A stretch of DNA of 64,000 nucleotides from Halomonas citrativorans (GTDB taxonomy: Bacteria; Pseudomonadota; Gammaproteobacteria; Pseudomonadales; Halomonadaceae). Numbering within the stretch: the stretch's first letter is position 1; each line of letters starts with the position of its first letter. A model generated the notes under the pieces. The model had not been told where the DNA came from and made no database searches. It saw nothing but the letters and a program-made list of their open reading frames with translations. Both the position numbers and the translations under genes were made by a program. Below, in pieces: positions 26,116 to 36,134 of this stretch. Where the stretch lies: assembly GCF_900163645.1 (NCBI RefSeq), contig NZ_FUKM01000057.1:1-64000 (forward strand). The letters run 5' to 3'.

Positions 26116-29100
26116 TCAAGCTCGCCGCTGGGGCCACATCGCCTCATTGAGTTCTTCTAGTACGCTATCCAACTGGTCATCAAGCACCTTATCAAGCTGT
26201 TTGGCGCCGCCGGGCAGGGCGGGGAGCTGGTTGACCGTCTCGCGGTCGAGAATCACTTCATGTATTAGCTGTTTGGCTAGGCGCTCCAACCATTTCCTTT
26301 GCACGGGCGTCCAGGCGTGCTGGGTATAAATACGCTCCATGGCTGTATACACACGCTGCTCGAAGGGTACTAATGCTTCGCCTAATGCGGCACGTCGGAT
26401 ATGGCCAATAATACTGGCCGCAATGTTTTGATTGGTTTGGTTGCGCACCGCCGTTTGCAGGCTGGCTTCGGAGTAGCCGTGATTGTCCAGTAACAAGCGG
26501 ACTTGTTTGAGCTCTTCGCGGGTCAGGTCACGAGGTTGATTGACCACCGTCGCCAGGGCCGCCGAGTCGTTAAGGTTCTCGCGAATGAAGGCTTCAAAGC
26601 TTTCCAGATAATCTTCCGGGCGCTTGTGCACGCCGTAGCTTTGCGTGCGTTCGCGAATCTCATCTTCGTGCTCGGAGATCAACGGCATGCGCTCGCTGCC
26701 CATCAGCGCTTTCACATCTGCCAACTGATTAACCAGCCCTGAATGTTGCTGGACAAATTCAGCCGCTTTTTTCGGCCCCAGCTCAAGCAGGTGCTTATGC
26801 AGTGACTTAGGTGGCACTTCCCACAGCGCTTCTAACTCATCGAGCTTCTGGCGTACCGCTGGTTTGTGCTCGGCAGTGTTCTCTGCTTTACGCAGTACCC
26901 GCATCAGCTTCTGGCTGAGCTGGCTGAGCACCACGTGAGCCTGACTCTCATCTGGTTGCTCGCCAGGCGAATTCAACGCCTGCTCAAGCCGGTCCGGGTC
27001 CGTCAGCTCATGGGTTAGCTGCTCAAACGTCACGTTGGGATCTTTGACCAGCGGCTTCATGGTGCTGACCTCTGCCAGCGCGGCGTAAATATCCACGGGA
27101 TCGTAAATGCGAAATACGGTTTTGCCAATCTCATCGCAGCGCCGCGTAGCACGACCGATCATCTGCTCGTAAAGAATGCGCGATTTCACCCGGCGCATGA
27201 ATACCAGATGGCAGATTTTGGGCACGTCGATACCGGTCGTCAGCAGATCGACGGTGATCGCTATGTTGGGATAGCGTTCGTTTTTGTACTGGCGAATCAA
27301 CTGCCCGACCTTGTCGCTCTTGCCGGTGATCTTCTCGACGGCGGCCTGCGAATAGTCGCGATCGTAAAGAGCCTTGAATGCCGTATCCAACTGGCGCTTA
27401 ACCATGTCGGCATGGCGGTCGGAGGTGCAGAAGATCAGCGTTTTCTCGTCACCGAAGGGGTCCAGCTCTTTGGCCAGTTGCTCGCAGATGACACGATTAA
27501 AGTCGTCGTTGATAACGCGTCGGTTGAAGGCCTCGACCTCAAAGTTCAGCTCATCGTCCAGCTCGGTGCTTTCAAGCTCACCGGTGTGTGTATTCACGAC
27601 GTGAACGGTTTCCCCCTTCTCGAAGGTGATGCCTTTCTGGGTGAGCAGGGTTTCATAGCGAACGGGCGGCTCGTGGTCGATCAGCCAGTCATCGGCAACC
27701 GCCTCACGGTAAGAATACGTATACACCGGCTTGCCAAAGATCTCGCTGGTGTGTCGGGCGGGCGTGGCGGTGAGGGCGATCTTTACTGCATCGAAGTATT
27801 CGAGCACCCGCCGGTAGCTGGAGAGGTACTGGTGCGCGTCACGTGTCGCCAGCTCCCCTTCGGTCATTTCCTGGTCCAGCGTGTAGCCACGGTGGGCTTC
27901 GTCGATGATGATGCAATCGAACTGATCCACCGGCGGCGGTGCATCACTGGCGAAGACGCGTTTGGCCATCGCCTGTACCGTGGCGACCTGAACGCGGGTT
28001 TCGGCCTCTGCCGCCATATCGCCAAGTTCGGCGACGTTGTAGATGGTCGAGAGCGTCTGGTTCTGCTCGAGTCTTGCTTCATCGAAAGCCCCCAAGGCTT
28101 GCTCGCCGAGCGCCGTGCGGTCGACCAGAAACAGAATCCGCTTGAAGCGCTCCGCCTTGAGGAACCGATACATCAGGCCGATGATCGTGCGTGTTTTGCC
28201 GGTCCCGGTGGCCATGGCCAGCAGTGCCTGTCGTCCGCCCTGAGAGAGACGCCTTTCCGTCGCCGCGATGGCCTTTTGCTGATAGTCGCGCAGCCCAAGG
28301 TAGCCAAACGGTTCCTGCGCCAGCTGCTGCTCGGCCTCAGCCTGGCTGCGCTTGAGTTTATCTACAAGCCCCTTGGGCGAATGAAACGTCTGGAGGGCTC
28401 GCTTGAGATGGCTAGGCTCGCGAACATCTCGAAACCAGGTGCCTGACTGTTCGAGCTGCTGAGGAATGTAGGGGCGACCATTGCAAGAGTAGGCGAAGGG
28501 TATCTTGTAGTGCCCCTCGGCGTCATCGGCCCAGGCAACCGTCCGGCCCGCCAGCTCCCAAGCGCCGGTCAACGGTGGGGTGATCGTTATGCCGCGGCTG
28601 TATCGTTCCGCCTGGCCGATCTTACCAGCGACGTTGGTGTTTTCTTTTTTGGCTTCCACCACTGCCAGCGGCGTTAGGCCATGGAACAGCACATAATCGG
28701 CCTTTTCATTGCCTTTGGTCGGCCATTCGGCAATGGCGCGATTGACGCCTTTTTCGGGCCGGACGCCTTTTTTGTAGGTCAGCATCTGCGTGTCGGCTTC
28801 CCAACCCGCCTCCACTAACTGTTGATCGATCAGAATGCGGGTCAACTCTTCATTGAGCACGATCTGCTGGCTGGCGGCCTGAGTCTGTTGAGCGACCTGC
28901 ACGCGCTGCGAAGACACTTTTGATGCATTCTGCTGCAATAACTGCTGCTGCAGCGTTTGGATCTTCTGCTCGTAAGCCTTCTGTTGGGCCGCTAGGGCCT
29001 GCTCGTGATCCTTTGCTTCCTGTGCCTTCTGGCGGGATTCTTCATCCATTGCTAGCGCCAGTTCTTCATACTCGGCTCGCTCCCGGGCGATCAATTCATT

Positions 29101-29628
29101 GAATTGCTGGCTGGATTCAAGCTGTACGTTGGCTTCTTGCAGTTCGCCTTTGAGCTTTTCGATATCGGTGTGCAGTGTCTGGAGCTGACGGCTGGGGTCG
29201 ATGGGGGGAATAAAAGGCCCCGCCTTGAACTGGACGCCTGCCTGGCTGAACGATTGGTGAAACCAGATTGCTAAAGCTCGGGCGACCTTTAACCCCTCCA
29301 TGGCTTCCCGGTGCTGTGTTCTGAACTGATGCGTGGCTTTATTACCTTCAATGCGTAGGGTGTGAAACAGCTCACGCACGACCGGCTCAAAATGTAGCGT
29401 TTTGTCGAGACGAAGAAGAAGATCCAACTGGGAGGTTTGCTCATCGAATTCGACACCCGATTGCGCGGCGATGTGCTGGGCGATAGCCTCACCGAACAGG
29501 CGCAGCTTGATCAGGGTGGTGTTGGGGTCGTTGGAAAAAGCATGCTCAGCGGCGCTGGCAAGTTCGACAAACAGTGCATCGTGTTCTGCTAAAAAGCCAA
29601 AATTGGTGGGAGGATGGGGTGATGTCAT
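26116..29628 (-). CDS. hsdR: Type I restriction endonuclease subunit HsdR
   Basis: A 1170-residue restriction and translocation subunit. It opens with a DUF4145-like helical domain (residues 10-130), then a long Q/E/A coiled coil (about 150-260). Next comes the HsdR nuclease domain with Asp311 (EKADYVLFH) and Glu325-x-Lys327 (AVVEAKKEN), then SF2 helicase motifs: ATGTGKT (about 473-479), LFLVDRTALGEQA, IIIDEAHRG (DEAH 576-579), ALTATPARH and MIGRATRRCDEIGK. It cuts DNA after ATP-driven translocation when the site is unmethylated. About 200 bases separate it from the AAA gene, so the AAA-RloB-hsdMS segment could have its own promoter. Confidence 0.95.
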   Translation of the reverse strand: MTSPHPPTNFGFLAEHDALFVELASAAEHAFSNDPNTTLIKLRLFGEAIAQHIAAQSGVEFDEQTSQLDLLLRLDKTLHFEPVVRELFHTLRIEGNKATHQFRTQHREAMEGLKVARALAIWFHQSFSQAGVQFKAGPFIPPIDPSRQLQTLHTDIEKLKGELQEANVQLESSQQFNELIARERAEYEELALAMDEESRQKAQEAKDHEQALAAQQKAYEQKIQTLQQQLLQQNASKVSSQRVQVAQQTQAASQQIVLNEELTRILIDQQLVEAGWEADTQMLTYKKGVRPEKGVNRAIAEWPTKGNEKADYVLFHGLTPLAVVEAKKENTNVAGKIGQAERYSRGITITPPLTGAWELAGRTVAWADDAEGHYKIPFAYSCNGRPYIPQQLEQSGTWFRDVREPSHLKRALQTFHSPKGLVDKLKRSQAEAEQQLAQEPFGYLGLRDYQQKAIAATERRLSQGGRQALLAMATGTGKTRTIIGLMYRFLKAERFKRILFLVDRTALGEQALGAFDEARLEQNQTLSTIYNVAELGDMAAEAETRVQVATVQAMAKRVFASDAPPPVDQFDCIIIDEAHRGYTLDQEMTEGELATRDAHQYLSSYRRVLEYFDAVKIALTATPARHTSEIFGKPVYTYSYREAVADDWLIDHEPPVRYETLLTQKGITFEKGETVHVVNTHTGELESTELDDELNFEVEAFNRRVINDDFNRVICEQLAKELDPFGDEKTLIFCTSDRHADMVKRQLDTAFKALYDRDYSQAAVEKITGKSDKVGQLIRQYKNERYPNIAITVDLLTTGIDVPKICHLVFMRRVKSRILYEQMIGRATRRCDEIGKTVFRIYDPVDIYAALAEVSTMKPLVKDPNVTFEQLTHELTDPDRLEQALNSPGEQPDESQAHVVLSQLSQKLMRVLRKAENTAEHKPAVRQKLDELEALWEVPPKSLHKHLLELGPKKAAEFVQQHSGLVNQLADVKALMGSERMPLISEHEDEIRERTQSYGVHKRPEDYLESFEAFIRENLNDSAALATVVNQPRDLTREELKQVRLLLDNHGYSEASLQTAVRNQTNQNIAASIIGHIRRAALGEALVPFEQRVYTAMERIYTQHAWTPVQRKWLERLAKQLIHEVILDRETVNQLPALPGGAKQLDKVLDDQLDSVLEELNEAMWPQRRA

Positions 29629-29799
29629 TAAATTTACTCTCCACGTTTTTGTAATATGGCTTTGTCGCTACTGCAGAATCAAAAGTTATACTAATCAAAT
29701 AGAGAATGCTTGGCTAAGCCTACTTTTGATTTTGGCGCTATGTGGTGACAGCGGTGTTTGGCGTACTTTTACTACTAATTCACCCGTTCTCGATGTCTG

Positions 29800-30825
29800 T
29801 TACTGAAGCTGTTCAATGGCGCGCGCTCGTTCGCGTTCCAACTCACGTTTGAGCTCCTCCTCGGAGGGAAGGTACGGCAGATACTTCGCCGCAAACAGCT
29901 GCTTCTGGTCAGCGAGTACTGAGTACTTCACCACGGCTTCGCTTTTCTCACTGCATAGCACCAAGCCGATAGTGGGGTTGTCATCGCTGCCTTTACGCTG
30001 CTCATCATATAGGCGCACATAGGTATCCATCTGGCCGATATCCTGATGCTTTAGCTTGCCGAGCTTCAGGTCCACCAGTAAAAAGCACTTCAGCTTGAAG
30101 TTATAGAATACCAAGTCGATGTAGAAATCTTCGTCGTCAAAGCGGATGCGCTGCTGGCGCTCCACAAAGGCAAAGCCTTTGCCTAGTTCCAGCAGAAACT
30201 GCTTAAGGTTACTGATAATGGCCTGTTCCAACTGGCTTTCCTGGTAGGTTTTATCCTGCAGGTTAAGGAAGTCCAGAATGTAAGGGTCGCGCAGGTAGTC
30301 CTTGGTGGTTTCCGCCAGCGGCTGGGTGTTGTCTTTTGCTTCCTGTTCTACCAGCGCCTTATCCTGACTGGCTAGCAGGCGCTCGTAGTAGAGGGTAGTA
30401 ATCTGGCGTTCTAGAGCTCTCGCACTCCAGCTTTGGTTGATGGTCTCTTGCAAATACCAGTCGCGGGCTTGAGCATTTTCCACCCGTAACAGGGTGCGGT
30501 AGTGGGTCCAGCTCAATTCGGTACGCACTGCGTTCCGTTTTGGATAGTTTTGATAAAACTGGCGCATATTACGTAGGTTGCGCACATCAAAGCCCTTACC
30601 CAGCCGCTCGGTAAGCTGTTGCGAGAGCTGCTGTAGCTGCTGCTTACCGTATTCCGCACGGCTGTTGCCTTGCTGCTCATGCTCGATAATCAAGCGGCCT
30701 ATTTCCCAGTAGCTTTGCACCATGGCTGTGTTGACGGCTTGGCGCACCTGTCCGCGTGCTTGTTCTATCTGCTGGGTAATTGCGCTAACAAGGTCGCTAA
30801 AGGCCGCTGGGTTCTGCTCAGTCAT
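29800..30825 (-). CDS. YhcG/DUF1016 family PD-(D/E)XK nuclease
   Basis: A 341-residue protein of the YhcG family. The N-terminal DUF1016 helical domain (SYWEIGRLIIEHEQQG, YGKQQLQQLSQQL, FDVRNLRNMRQFYQ) is followed by the restriction-like nuclease core: FYIDLVFYN (Asp237) and LLVDLKLGK (Asp252-x-Lys254). YhcG proteins often travel with type I restriction loci, and here the gene lies 171 bases before hsdR on the same strand. The ATG at 30825 has GAGG upstream; a longer frame begins at a TTG. Its exact job is not established; it is the first gene of the minus-strand island. Confidence 0.85.
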   Translation of the reverse strand: MTEQNPAAFSDLVSAITQQIEQARGQVRQAVNTAMVQSYWEIGRLIIEHEQQGNSRAEYGKQQLQQLSQQLTERLGKGFDVRNLRNMRQFYQNYPKRNAVRTELSWTHYRTLLRVENAQARDWYLQETINQSWSARALERQITTLYYERLLASQDKALVEQEAKDNTQPLAETTKDYLRDPYILDFLNLQDKTYQESQLEQAIISNLKQFLLELGKGFAFVERQQRIRFDDEDFYIDLVFYNFKLKCFLLVDLKLGKLKHQDIGQMDTYVRLYDEQRKGSDDNPTIGLVLCSEKSEAVVKYSVLADQKQLFAAKYLPYLPSEEELKRELERERARAIEQLQ

Positions 30826-31070
30826 AGGCTTAACCTCAGGCGTAATAAAAGATGGCAACTAGGTCGGCCTCAACAATAGCAATTTTACCTGTGAAAATAT
30901 AAGCGTAAGCCGCCGCTAAACTGACCGCTTGAAGAAGGCATGAGCCGTCAAGCATTAGCCGATACGTAGATAAGCACCCATCAATTTCCTGGAATGATCC
31001 AAAGAAAACTATTCGCTCCTCATTCATTAGCTTAGGTTTTAAGCTAAAGGTAATTGTTAAGGAGTATTTT

Positions 31071-31946
31071 ATGTCGGACTCATCCGTAAGCTCTGTTCGC
31101 CGTGTTATCGCTCAACACTCAGCCCTCCGCGATGATATTGGTGATCTGGTCACTCGGCGGCCATTGCCTGGGCCGGGTCTTGATCAGTTGGACCCTTTTC
31201 TGTTTTTGAATCATCACGGCCCGCAGGTTTATCCCGCCAATAATCAAGGCTTGCCGTTTGGCCCGCACCCGCATCGTGGCTTTGAAACGGTGACGTTTAT
31301 TCTGGAAGGCTCGCTTGCCCATGCCGATAGCGCCAAGCATCAGAGCGTGATTCATAAAGGCGGCGTGCAGTGGATGACGGCGGGCAGCGGTATTGTGCAT
31401 GCGGAAATCTCACCCGCTGAGTTTTTGCGTGACGGTGGCCCGCTGGAAATCCTTCAACTTTGGATCAATCTGCCTGCGCGTTTGAAAATGAGCGAACCGC
31501 GCTATATGGGCCTTCAACAGGATTCAATTCCGACAATTGCGCTACCAGGTGGCGGTGAGTTGAATCTGATCGCCGGGGAGTGGGGCGATACAAGCGGCCC
31601 TATCGAGACGTTAACCAATGTGTTTATGTCGACGCTTAATCTGTCTGCCGGTTCGCGCGAGCAACTGCCCGTTGCCGCTGGGCGACAGGTGTTTCTGTAT
31701 GTGGTGAGTGGCGACGTTACGGTGAGCGGTGAACCCACCAACCCCCATCAACTGGTTGAACTGGACCGGAAGGGCGATAGCATTGTGATTGAAGCCGCAA
31801 GCGACGCTCAGCTGCTGTTTGGTCATGGCGATGTCATCGATGAGCCGGTTTACTCTCACGGGCCGTTTGTGATGAATACTCGCGAAGAGATCGAGCAGGT
31901 GGTCGAGGATTATCAGGCCGGTAAGTTTGGCGGACTGAACGCCTAA
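31071..31946 (+). CDS. Pirin family protein
   Basis: A 291-residue bicupin. The N-terminal cupin holds the pirin metal site HPHRGFETVTF (about residue 66) and the matching GSGIVHAE histidine/glutamate; RDGGPLEILQLWINLP follows. Pirins are Fe(II)-binding proteins, some with quercetinase activity, others acting as regulators; the role here is not determined. A good ribosome site, AAGGAG, precedes the ATG. It is the first plus-strand gene after the defence island and probably belongs to the normal chromosome. Confidence 0.92.
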   Translation: MSDSSVSSVRRVIAQHSALRDDIGDLVTRRPLPGPGLDQLDPFLFLNHHGPQVYPANNQGLPFGPHPHRGFETVTFILEGSLAHADSAKHQSVIHKGGVQWMTAGSGIVHAEISPAEFLRDGGPLEILQLWINLPARLKMSEPRYMGLQQDSIPTIALPGGGELNLIAGEWGDTSGPIETLTNVFMSTLNLSAGSREQLPVAAGRQVFLYVVSGDVTVSGEPTNPHQLVELDRKGDSIVIEAASDAQLLFGHGDVIDEPVYSHGPFVMNTREEIEQVVEDYQAGKFGGLNA

Positions 31947-31957
31947 ATGCTTTATTT

Positions 31958-32569
31958 TTAAACTGGCTCGCCGCGATAGTAGTGCCATAAAAACAGCGAC
32001 CCCACGCTGCGCCAAGGCGCCCAGTGTTCCACCAACTGGCGCGCCTGCTTGGGCGAGGGTTTGTCGTCTAAACCTTTTAAGCGGCCTAACGCTACGCGTA
32101 GGGCGAGGTCATCGGCAGGGAAGATATCCGGGCGTTTAAGCGAGAACATCAGGTAGATTTCAGCGCTCCAGCGGCCAAAGCCGCGCAGTTGAGTGATCGT
32201 GGCAATCACGTCTTCATAGTTTAGATGTTCAAGCCCGTCGGCACTGAAGGTGCCAGCAAGCTCCGCTTCGGCAAGCCCCTTGGCATACTCGATTTTGCGC
32301 CACGAGAGCCCGGCATCACGCAGTGCCTGGCCTTGTGTGTCGAGGACGGCTTGGGCATGAAGTTCCGGCAGCAGGGTATTCACGCGGCTCATAATCGCAC
32401 GAGCTGCTTCCGTGGAAAGCTGCTGGCTGACGATGGTGGAGAAGAACGTCGCAAAGCCTTTATCACGCACACGTGGCGAGGGAGCCCCTACCAATGGAAG
32501 GGCACGGGCGATATCCGGGTCGGCCTTGGCGAGCGATTTTAGGGCATGTTCGATGATGTCAGGGGTCAT
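31958..32569 (-). CDS. DNA-3-methyladenine glycosylase, AlkA-like HhH-GPD
   Basis: A 203-residue base-excision repair enzyme that removes alkylated purines. The substrate half shows FFSTIVSQQLSTEAARAIMSR, then the helix-hairpin-helix and catalytic segment ITQLRGFGRWSAEIYLMFSL and DIFPADDLAL, where the second aspartate of DD is the expected catalytic residue. It lacks the N-terminal domain of E. coli AlkA, as is common in short bacterial versions. It is convergent with the pirin gene, 11 bases apart. Confidence 0.88.
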   Translation of the reverse strand: MTPDIIEHALKSLAKADPDIARALPLVGAPSPRVRDKGFATFFSTIVSQQLSTEAARAIMSRVNTLLPELHAQAVLDTQGQALRDAGLSWRKIEYAKGLAEAELAGTFSADGLEHLNYEDVIATITQLRGFGRWSAEIYLMFSLKRPDIFPADDLALRVALGRLKGLDDKPSPKQARQLVEHWAPWRSVGSLFLWHYYRGEPV

Positions 32570-32953
32570 ATGACGCCTTATGGGTGCAGAGTGTTACTAG
32601 GGTTTGTACGAAAAGTCGCTGAGCGAAGGCCAGACAAGGCAAAAATCAGCGAAAAAGCGGACCGAGCTCGCGCACGAGTTTACATGTGTAAATGAGTATT
32701 TTGATCGGACTCGCGCACGAGCTGATTTTTAACGCCGTATGGTCGAGCGCAAGCAGTTTTCGTACAAAGCCTAAGGTGCTTTGTGGATTAAGCCTTTTAA
32801 CGCAGGCCTGCTTCAAAGCGTAGTCTGTTAAAGTGAAACACTCGCCTGCTAATATTTCATTGAGCATATTTATACTTTCGTCTAATCCTGCGATCATCGC
32901 CCCACTATATGGCCGTTTGTTAAGCAGGCGTTTGGCGCGTCTGAGGAGAAAAA
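32570..32953. other. Gene-free interval before the MFS gene
   Basis: The left and middle of this interval are occupied by the inverted-repeat element described at 32599-32772. The remaining 180 bases have no convincing gene; short open frames lack ribosome sites. The end contains GAGGAG just before the MFS transporter start at 32954 and presumably its promoter. Confidence 0.6.
32599..32772. repeat. 174-bp inverted-repeat element (MITE/REP-like)
   Basis: The ends are AGGGTTTGTACGAAAA on the left and TTTTCGTACAAAGCCT on the right, near-perfect reverse complements. The pairing continues inward for about 50 bases on each side (for example AAAAATCAGC at 32641 with GCTGATTTTT at 32721). The core holds two direct copies of CTCGCGCACGAG (32667 and 32710) flanking the palindrome TTTACATGTGTAAA. 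There is no reading frame of note, so the element looks non-autonomous or RNA-structural. The matching end at position 37-53 shows it is dispersed. Confidence 0.8.
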
Positions 32954-34150
32954 ATGCAAGAGTCGCCTCAAGGGCTGGCGCGTAATCCGCGTTTGGCCGA
33001 ATTCGCCTTGGCGCTAGGTGGGTTTGGTATTGGCACCAGTGAATTCGTCATAATGGGCCTGATGAACCGTGTCGCAAGCGACCTGGCGGTTAGCGTGCCG
33101 CAAGTTGGCTACGCGATCAGCAGCTACGCGTTAGGCGTTGTGGTCGGGGCTCCGTTGATTTCCGCATTGGCCGCGCGCGTGCCCAAGCGGGCGTTATTAA
33201 TTGCGCTGATGCTGGTGTTTGCCATCGGCAATATTGCCAGTGCCATGGCACCAGGGTTCTGGTCGTTCGTGGGGCTGCGCTTTGTGGCAGGTTTACCGCA
33301 TGGCGCCTACTTCGGCGTTGCGGCATTAGTCGCCGCAGGGGCGGTGCCGGTTGATCAACGTGCCCGGGCCATTTCCCGTGTCATGCTGGGCTTAACCACG
33401 GCCATTTTAATCGGCGCGCCGCTGGGTACCTGGGCGGGCAATCTGTTTGGCTGGCAAATCGCGTTTTCCGGGGTCGGCGTTATCGCCTTACTGACCGCGC
33501 TATTAATTCGTACGTGGGTGCCGGTGCAGCCGTTTGATGCACTCGCAAGCCCGCTGCGTGAGCTATCGGCACTGGCCAAGTCTCGTGTTCTGGTCACCAT
33601 TGCCATTGCCTGTATCGGCTGTGGCGGTATGTTTTCGATTTTTAGTTATGTGATGCCCACCCTGACGCAACAGGCGGGCATGAGCGAAGCCTTGGGGCCG
33701 CTGGTACTGGTGATTTTCGGTGTGGGGTCGATTATTGGTAACCTGGTCGGTGGTCGCATGGCGGATAAGAACCTGATGCGGGCCATTCCAAAAATTCTGG
33801 TTTGGTGTGCCTTGATTCAAGGGCTTTATTATTTTGCTGCCAATAACGTATGGACAGGGCTTCTGTGCGTTGGGCTTGTGGGTACCTGTATGGCCCTTGC
33901 CCCTTCGTTGCAAACGCGCTTGATGGATGTGGCCGGGGATGCTCAAACCATGGCGGCCTCGCTTAATCATGCTGCGTTTAATGGCGCTAATGCATTAGGT
34001 GCTTGGCTTGCCGGGTTGGCGATTAGTGCTGGTTTGAACTGGTCGAGTACGGGGCTGGTGGGCACGGGCCTGGCGCTATGCGGGCTAGCGATTTTTGCGT
34101 GGGGGCGCTGGCTTGAGAAACGCACCGACAGCGTGGCTGTGGGGTTATAA
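32954..34150 (+). CDS. MFS transporter, DHA1 (AraJ-like) family
   Basis: A 398-residue inner-membrane transporter with twelve predicted transmembrane segments. Early features are LGGFGIGTSEFVIMGL (helix 1) and VGYAISSYALGVVVGAP, then the MFS loop ALAARVPKRALL and the antiporter-like ISRVMLGLTTAILIGAPLGTW motif. The pattern matches drug/sugar efflux proteins such as AraJ or YdhP; the substrate cannot be told from sequence. It is transcribed toward the lipoprotein gene 61 bases downstream, but a separate ribosome site suggests they may not depend on each other. Confidence 0.85.
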   Translation: MQESPQGLARNPRLAEFALALGGFGIGTSEFVIMGLMNRVASDLAVSVPQVGYAISSYALGVVVGAPLISALAARVPKRALLIALMLVFAIGNIASAMAPGFWSFVGLRFVAGLPHGAYFGVAALVAAGAVPVDQRARAISRVMLGLTTAILIGAPLGTWAGNLFGWQIAFSGVGVIALLTALLIRTWVPVQPFDALASPLRELSALAKSRVLVTIAIACIGCGGMFSIFSYVMPTLTQQAGMSEALGPLVLVIFGVGSIIGNLVGGRMADKNLMRAIPKILVWCALIQGLYYFAANNVWTGLLCVGLVGTCMALAPSLQTRLMDVAGDAQTMAASLNHAAFNGANALGAWLAGLAISAGLNWSSTGLVGTGLALCGLAIFAWGRWLEKRTDSVAVGL

Positions 34151-34211
34151 AAGTGGCATAAATAGCCATTCATTCCTAGGGTGTAAGGGTGCAACCCATA
34201 AGGAGATGACT

Positions 34212-34469
34212 ATGCATACTCAATTGATCAAGACATCGCGTGTTTTAACGTTGAGCGCTATTGCCGCATTAACGATTGGTTTAGCTGGCTGCGGTACGAC
34301 AACGGGTGAACGCTCTGCGAGTGGCGCTGGGTTAGGTGCCGCTGTGGGGGCGGGCGCTGCCGCTGCCACGGGTGGCAGTGTCGCTGGTGGTGCCGCGCTA
34401 GGCGCAGGCGTTGGTGCCGCAACGGGCGCCCTGACCGATGAAGACGATATCAATCTAGACCGCGATTAA
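34212..34469 (+). CDS. Glycine-zipper lipoprotein
   Basis: An 85-residue envelope lipoprotein. The signal peptide ends in a lipobox, IGLAGC, so Cys27 should be lipidated. The mature part is a glycine zipper: repeated GAGLGAAVGAG and GGAALGAGVGAATG segments able to insert in a membrane. It ends in the acidic tail DEDDINLDRD. Similar osmotically induced lipoproteins (OsmB/YmgG type) sit in the outer membrane. AGGAG lies 7 bases before the ATG. Confidence 0.82.
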   Translation: MHTQLIKTSRVLTLSAIAALTIGLAGCGTTTGERSASGAGLGAAVGAGAAAATGGSVAGGAALGAGVGAATGALTDEDDINLDRD

Positions 34470-34557
34470 TCGTGAAAGCCCACTGCTCGTTCATCATTGC
34501 CTATTTTTCTTAAAGGACTGTTTCTCTTAAAGAATGATGTTCTTAAAGCACGGCGTT

Positions 34558-35253
34558 TTAACGGCATAATCGGAAACCGCGCATGCCCATGTGAAAGTGA
34601 TCGGCATGCGCGGCATTGTAATCAGGCCCTAATACGTTGCCAAACGTACTGCAAGCGCCATCACGCGCTGCTCGTAAGAACTCTCCTGTTTCCCCTTTGT
34701 CATCCCAGTGGTTGATCAGTGTTATACGTTGGCCGTTCTCAAGCTGAAACCCGATAACATCCAGTGCTTCCGCCGTGGCATGCTCGCTGCGCCGGTCGCT
34801 CTCACGATGGTAAATATTGCGGCAGGCAAAGCTGCCTACGTGATTTACCTGAGCCACGCGGCTTCCCATGATTTCTTGCGCCGCAGGCTGCAGTTCGTGA
34901 CGCTCGTACATCACCCAAGCAAGCGCTAGCGGGCAGGAAGCCACAAAGCTTTGGTTAAAGCGCACGCTGCTGGCCTGCATACGTACAATATTAGTCAGTG
35001 GACAGTTTGCGGTGGGGGAGTAATCGGCCAGGGGGGTATAGCTCAGCTCGCCTTCTGGCACGGTATTCAGCGCGGCTAAACAGGCATCTCTATTGTTGCT
35101 TAAGCGTTTGATTTTTAGCTGAGTAACGGGCGTTATCGGATCATTGATATGAAGAGGAGCCCACGGTGCCCAGTGGCGAGGAATTTCAATAAGGCCTTTT
35201 TGCACGGCCACACCAAGTGCAATAAGAACCAATATAACCAGCGTGCTGCGCAT
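34558..35253 (-). CDS. Extensin-like C-terminal domain protein
   Basis: A 231-residue protein with an uncleaved N-terminal membrane segment (residues 3-18) and a periplasmic extensin_C domain. Typical signs are conserved cysteines (DACLAAL, ANCPLTN, VASCPLA, FACRNIY, DGACSTF), SEHATAEALDVIGF, and the terminal ADHFHMGMRG with metal-type His/Asp residues. The family resembles D-Ala-D-Ala carboxypeptidase-like folds; the substrate is unknown. It is divergent from gmk. Confidence 0.82.
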   Translation of the reverse strand: MRSTLVILVLIALGVAVQKGLIEIPRHWAPWAPLHINDPITPVTQLKIKRLSNNRDACLAALNTVPEGELSYTPLADYSPTANCPLTNIVRMQASSVRFNQSFVASCPLALAWVMYERHELQPAAQEIMGSRVAQVNHVGSFACRNIYHRESDRRSEHATAEALDVIGFQLENGQRITLINHWDDKGETGEFLRAARDGACSTFGNVLGPDYNAAHADHFHMGMRGFRLCR

Positions 35254-35395
35254 CCAACCTCCTTGTGTACTTACGCAAACTCTACAGTCCGCGCAGAGGG
35301 TGTGCGATACTGCGCACCTTAAATAAGTGTGTTGTTTTGCTTGCTCCGCTAACGATCTTTTTGCTAACTGTTTTCACTAACCGTTTTTTCGCTAA

Positions 35396-36043
<648 letters not shown>

Positions 36044-36134
36044 TCTATCAGGTTCTATTACTATTCTTTTTCTCGCTGGGTCGGCGGCGTTATCCAACAA
36101 CGCCGGCCCAGCGTCGTCATTACAGGAAGGCCCC

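Noticed and set aside
27208..28446. Long (412-residue) plus-strand frame opposite hsdR
   Set aside because: Antisense to the well-supported helicase motifs of hsdR; the protein has no recognisable domains, and GC-rich genes often leave such shadows.
32646..32897. 83-residue minus-strand frame in the repeat region
   Set aside because: It lies across the right half of the inverted-repeat element, with no ribosome site or recognisable domain.
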